Assembly: GCF_001306135.1 (NCBI RefSeq)
Contig: NZ_LGKP01000025.1
Span: 124,001 to 188,000 of the forward strand
DNA: 64,000 nt
Direction of reading: 5' to 3'
Origin: Herpetosiphon geysericola
GTDB taxonomy: Bacteria > Chloroflexota > Chloroflexia > Chloroflexales > Herpetosiphonaceae
Shown here: positions 60,856-64,000 of the stretch, in pieces
Numbering within the stretch: the first letter of the stretch is position 1
Layout: each line of letters starts with the position of its first letter
Notes under the pieces: generated by a model
The model's input: the letters and a program-made list of their open reading frames with translations, nothing else
What the model was told of the DNA's origin: nothing
The model's database searches: none
Program-made: the position numbers and the translations under genes

Positions 60856-62103
60856 CTAGATCGATTCGCCGCTGGCGACATCGCCGTTGAAGCGGTCTTC
60901 ATCGCAATCGGATGGAATCACAACATTGCGGCCAATGCTAATGCCTGCGGGAATATGCGCACCCTTGCCAACAATGCTAATGCCCGTGGTCAGTTTATCG
61001 GGCTGTAAACGGTTGGGAACGTTCTCAGTGCCAACCCCAAGTTGCACATTCGCCCCAATCACCACATCTTTATCAACAATCACCCGATCAAGCACCGCGC
61101 CGGGGCCAATCCAGGTATCGGTCATCACGATCGAATCGCGCACCACCGCCCCGGGCGAAACGTACACCCCAGGCGAAAGCACCGAATGCTCAACCGTGCC
61201 GCGCACCACACAACCATTGCAAATCATCGATCCTTCGACTTTGCTTTGCGGGCCAAATTTAGCTGGCGGGCGTTCCTCGGAGCGGGTGTGAATCCGCCAC
61301 TCTGCATCAAACAAATCGAGCGTGCAATCGGGATCAAGCAATTCCATGCTGGTTTCCCAATACGATTGTACCGTGCCCACATCGACCCAATAGCCTGAGA
61401 AGGGGTGAGCATACACATTGTCGTTGGCGATCATGGTCGGGATGACATGCTTGCCAAAATCAAGATTTGGATATTGGCTACTGGTTTCGCGCAACCGTTC
61501 GACCAAACGCTTTGCATCAAACACATAAATGCCCATCGATGCCAAGGTACCCTTATCGCGGGCCTTGGGTTTTTCGCTAAACTCGACAACCTGATCGCTA
61601 TCGTTAACCGTCATAATCCCAAAGCGATCAGTTTCTTCGAGCGAAACGTGCATGACTGCCACCGTCAGATCGGCGTTTTTGGCCAAGTGGGTGGCGATCA
61701 AATCGCGGTAATCCATCTTATAAATATGGTCGCCGGAGAGAATCAGCACGAGGTCAGCTCGTTGTTCACGGATGTAATTGATATTTTGCAGAATGGCATC
61801 AGCGGTGCCGCTATACCAACTCTGATCATCGCGACCTTGATAGGGTTGCAGCAAGCGCACCCCGCCGCGATTGCGGTCGAGATCCCAGGGCTTGCCGATG
61901 CCGATATGGTCGTTGAGCGAATGAGGCCGATATTGAGTGAGCACCGCAACATCGAAAATATTGGAGTTAACACAGTTGGAAAGCGTAAAGTCGATAATGC
62001 GATACTTGCCAGCAAATGGAACCGAGGGCTTGGCGCGTTTTTCGGATAGCACGCTTAAGCGTGTCCCCTCACCGCCAGCCATAATCATCGCGACTACGCG
62101 CAT
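60856..62103 (-). CDS. glgC: Glucose-1-phosphate adenylyltransferase (ADP-glucose pyrophosphorylase)
   Basis: 415 aa from the ATG at 62103, with AAGGAGG 4 nt upstream. All catalytic motifs are intact: [65 protein letters not shown] and SMGIYVFD. The C-terminal beta-helix carries the allosteric part. It makes ADP-glucose, the donor for glycogen synthase, the controlled step of glycogen synthesis. It is co-transcribed with the degenerate paralogue. Confidence 0.94.
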   Translation of the reverse strand: MRVVAMIMAGGEGTRLSVLSEKRAKPSVPFAGKYRIIDFTLSNCVNSNIFDVAVLTQYRPHSLNDHIGIGKPWDLDRNRGGVRLLQPYQGRDDQSWYSGTADAILQNINYIREQRADLVLILSGDHIYKMDYRDLIATHLAKNADLTVAVMHVSLEETDRFGIMTVNDSDQVVEFSEKPKARDKGTLASMGIYVFDAKRLVERLRETSSQYPNLDFGKHVIPTMIANDNVYAHPFSGYWVDVGTVQSYWETSMELLDPDCTLDLFDAEWRIHTRSEERPPAKFGPQSKVEGSMICNGCVVRGTVEHSVLSPGVYVSPGAVVRDSIVMTDTWIGPGAVLDRVIVDKDVVIGANVQLGVGTENVPNRLQPDKLTTGISIVGKGAHIPAGISIGRNVVIPSDCDEDRFNGDVASGESI

Positions 62104-62265
62104 AGAACCTCCTTTGGTACCGGGGATTCGCGCACCATTATACTCAATTTCGCCTGTCCTCACGCCAAAATCAAGCAACGCATTTCAGCCAAATTATCTA
62201 GCCCCAAAACTGGCAGAGTTTGCTATGCTTAGGAGTATTGATTGGTGTGTTACGAGGAAACCCCT

Positions 62266-62763
62266 ATGAGCAATCACGATCAATTAGCATTAGTGCGCCA
62301 AAAGCATATCGAACTGATGCGATTGACCCTCGATACGCTGGGCCATGTGCTCAGCAACGTCAGCCAAGATCAAGCCACTAGCTTGCGCGATGGCCCCGAC
62401 GGCTGGACTGTGGTCGAAGTGCTGTGCCATTTACGCGATTACGACCAGATTTTTCTCGAACGAGCGCTGATGATGCGCGATCAGGATTTTCCGTTGTTGC
62501 CAAGCTACGATCACGAAGCTATGGCGATCGAGCGCAACTACAACGGCAACGATCTCGGTACCGTCTACGCAGCCTTGCAGGAATCACGCCCCCGCTTTAT
62601 CGCCTTTTTCCAAGCGCTCACCCCTGAACAATGGGCCAAAGCTGGCACGCACCCAGAACGCGGCTACTTTTCGCTCACCGATGCAGCCATGCAAGTTGGC
62701 ATTCACGATGTGATTCACCTTGAACAAATCAGCCGGATTTTATTGCAAGCAAAGGGGCAATAG
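62266..62763 (+). CDS. DinB-family protein, tandem copy 1
   Basis: 165 aa from the ATG at 62266 (GAGGA 7 nt upstream). It is a four-helix bundle of the DinB/YfiT type, with the likely metal His residues in [13 protein letters not shown] and [11 protein letters not shown]. Members are putative metal-dependent enzymes, including thiol (bacillithiol or mycothiol) transferases. The next gene starts 2 nt after its stop and is a close paralogue; most of the two sequences align without gaps. Confidence 0.85.
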   Translation: MSNHDQLALVRQKHIELMRLTLDTLGHVLSNVSQDQATSLRDGPDGWTVVEVLCHLRDYDQIFLERALMMRDQDFPLLPSYDHEAMAIERNYNGNDLGTVYAALQESRPRFIAFFQALTPEQWAKAGTHPERGYFSLTDAAMQVGIHDVIHLEQISRILLQAKGQ

Positions 62764-62765
62764 CC

Positions 62766-63257
62766 ATGTCTGATTCCAGTTTAATTAATTCGATGTTGCG
62801 CTGGCATGTGCCACTGATGAGCCGCACGCTCGAAACTTTGGGTCATATTTTGGCTCGCGTTAGCCAACAACAAGCCACAACCTTGCGCGATGGCGCTGCT
62901 GGCTGGACGGTGCTCGAAGTTGTCTGCCATTTGCGCGATTACGACCAGATTTTTCAAGAGCGTGCGACCAGCATCATTGAGCAAGATAATCCGCTGTTTC
63001 AAAGCTACAGCCCTGATGAACTGGCTCGCGAGCGCAACTATAACGCCAGCGATTTACACGCCGTCTATGCTGAATTATGTGTTTCGCGCACCCGCTACGT
63101 GGAGTTTTTCCAAAGCCTCAACCCTGATCAATGGCAACGCCAAGGAACCCACGCCAAGCTGGGCGCATTCTCACTGGCCGATGCCTTGATGCAGGTAACT
63201 GGCCACGATTTGATTCACTTGGAGCAAATTACGCGGATTTTGTTGCAAGCTGAATAG
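62766..63257 (+). CDS. DinB-family protein, tandem copy 2
   Basis: 163 aa, ATG 2 nt after the stop of copy 1. It shares with copy 1 the blocks [40 protein letters not shown], the TGHDLIHLEQITRILLQ end, and the His pattern. A tandem duplication that kept both copies suggests a heterodimer or split specificity. The substrate is unknown. Confidence 0.85.
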   Translation: MSDSSLINSMLRWHVPLMSRTLETLGHILARVSQQQATTLRDGAAGWTVLEVVCHLRDYDQIFQERATSIIEQDNPLFQSYSPDELARERNYNASDLHAVYAELCVSRTRYVEFFQSLNPDQWQRQGTHAKLGAFSLADALMQVTGHDLIHLEQITRILLQAE

Positions 63258-63300
63258 CGCACGAGGGATCAGGGGCCAGGCGTTAGAGATCAGGTGACAG

Positions 63301-63355
63301 CAACCACGAAGATCACGAAGAACATGAAGTTTTGATCCACGAAGGACACGAAGAT
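63301..63355 (+). repeat. CACGAAG phrase repeat
   Basis: About six units in a rhythm of 9-10 nt (CCACGAAGATCACGAAGAAC and GATCCACGAAGGACACGAAG), similar to those at 16081 and 29831. GATC-type phrases flank it (63261-63298, 63391-63420). Confidence 0.7.
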
Positions 63356-63425
63356 GATAAGGCTCTAGGCTGTTGTCCCAGAACGACCAACCGATCCCCA
63401 GCCCCTGACTTCAGACCCCTCGTCC

Positions 63426-63477
63426 AAAAACCCCTGCGTCTCCCGCCTTGAGGCGGGACGGAAGGGTGGTGATCACA
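63426..63477 (+). repeat. 52-bp dispersed repeat, copy 2
   Basis: Same orientation as copy 1 at 12910-12961, with one difference in the loop of the 8-bp hairpin (TCCCGCCT and AGGCGGGA). It sits in the gap between convergent genes. Confidence 0.8.
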
Positions 63478-63507
63478 CCCAATTATGTGAAAAAACCACC
63501 CTTTTAA
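63462..63507. terminator. Hairpin between convergent DinB and ArsA-like genes
   Basis: AAGGGTGGT and ACCACCCTT form a 9-bp stem around a 24-nt loop, followed by TTAACTTTT. One arm belongs to the dispersed repeat; copy 1 has no second arm. A terminator role is possible. Confidence 0.45.
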
Positions 63508-63528
63508 CTTTTAAGCAATCACTTACCG

Positions 63529-63999
63529 CTAGGCAGTTTCAAGCGGCGCTGGCGCACCAAATTGCACCACCAACTCGCCATTACGAAACACCGCGCGCAA
63601 GGCTGGCCGATCAGCCAACATCGTCGGCAAAATCATCTCGCGGCGGAAATTGCCAATTTCAATAAACAGCTGATCGCCACGTTTGGTCATATTAACTTTA
63701 TTAACTTCGACGTGGGGCAAGGGCAAGCGTAATTCATATTGATCGCCTTGCTTAGTAATGTCCATGGTTTTGCCCACGTAAAAAACATCAAGCGGATTGC
63801 GATCGCCAAACAACGCTGCGCCCACATCAGCCAAATCATCAAGGCCTTTAATTTCACGCGAGTACATTGGCGCTTCCCAAATTGGCAACGGCGTGAAAAT
63901 ATCGTGCACTTGAGCGCGATAGCTGGCCTGCACTTCTTGCATTTGCTCAATAAAACTATGGCCACGCACATCGCTTGGCATGACCCGATTGAGCACCAC
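63529..63999 (-). CDS. ArsA/Get3-like ATPase, C-terminal part (5' end outside window)
   Basis: The frame is open to the right edge, so the P-loop part is missing. Visible are VVLNRVMPSDVRG (the nucleotide-base binding region of ArsA-type ATPases), PLPIWEAPMYSREIKGLDDLADVGAALFG, and a C-terminal HSP20-like beta-sandwich (YELRLPLPHVEVNKVNMTKRGDQLFIEIGNFRREMILP). This ArsA plus HSP20-like layout is common in Chloroflexota and actinobacteria. These are probably soluble ATPases for protein or metal handling, not arsenite pumps, but the function is not established. Confidence 0.8.
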   Translation of the reverse strand: MVLNRVMPSDVRGHSFIEQMQEVQASYRAQVHDIFTPLPIWEAPMYSREIKGLDDLADVGAALFGDRNPLDVFYVGKTMDITKQGDQYELRLPLPHVEVNKVNMTKRGDQLFIEIGNFRREMILPTMLADRPALRAVFRNGELVVQFGAPAPLETA

Positions 64000-64000
64000 G

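Noticed and set aside
63301-63355. CACGAAG repeats as a CRISPR array
   Set aside because: Units are 9-10 nt without unique spacers and there are no cas genes; they belong to the dispersed phrase repeats.

Overview
The window is a contiguous piece of a bacterial chromosome with moderate GC. The gene content points to the Chloroflexota, most likely a Herpetosiphon-like filamentous glider. The pointers are a GH57 branching enzyme, a membrane FeS oxidoreductase of the HdrD/EMO type, SpoVS next to RNase Y, a zinc-ribbon Ser/Thr kinase, many lipoproteins with Pro/Thr linkers, and intergenic gaps filled with short phrase-like repeats. The genus is inferred from overall style, not from a database match. 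No rRNA, CRISPR array, prophage or plasmid origin is visible. There is one tRNA, Arg(CCG).

Layout. 0-9.7 kb: a GH57 branching enzyme cut by the left edge, a decayed PurD paralogue, three tandem paralogous lipoproteins, the EMO-like FeS protein on the minus strand, and an orphan DppB/DppC permease pair. 9.8-23.8 kb: PcrA/UvrD helicase, an O-methyltransferase, aconitase, an operon of a response regulator with PEP carboxylase, a large AAA ATPase and a secreted propeller-like repeat protein. 23.8-27.8 kb: a PadR regulator with a clear operator, then an aldo/keto reductase gene split by a 2,074-bp IS200/IS605-type TnpB element that also carries a divergent XRE regulator. Removing the element rejoins the reductase exactly in frame (330 aa). 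27.9-41.3 kb: cytidine deaminase coupled to a CNNM/CorC-type protein, two related repeat-domain lipoproteins, aminotransferases, a glycosyltransferase, PurA, hydrolases and a phosphoesterase. 41.4-51.7 kb: tRNA-Arg, a ParA-ParB-GT4-CDP-alcohol phosphatidyltransferase operon, a LacI regulator with fructokinase, a Ser/Thr kinase fused to a CAP domain, SpoVS and RNase Y with a possible structured RNA between them.

51.7-59.6 kb is an accessory island, nearly all on the minus strand. It holds a modular family of unknown domains (called A and B here) in the combinations A, A+B, B and B+HEAT, together with a barstar homologue, an APH-type kinase, an unknown 403-aa protein, tiny coupled genes, a frameshifted membrane gene and gene relics. 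It looks like an immunity-type or otherwise fast-turnover cluster. 59.6-64 kb: a tandem ADP-glucose pyrophosphorylase pair, one intact and one with a degraded active site, two tandem DinB-family proteins, and an ArsA-like ATPase cut by the right edge.

Functional links. The branching enzyme at the left and the GlgC pair at the right belong to glycogen metabolism. Aconitase and PEP carboxylase feed the TCA cycle. The EMO-like protein would pass electrons from acyl-CoA oxidation to menaquinone. The ParAB operon appears to combine chromosome partition with membrane glycolipid synthesis. All domain calls come from motifs read by eye; no search was run.
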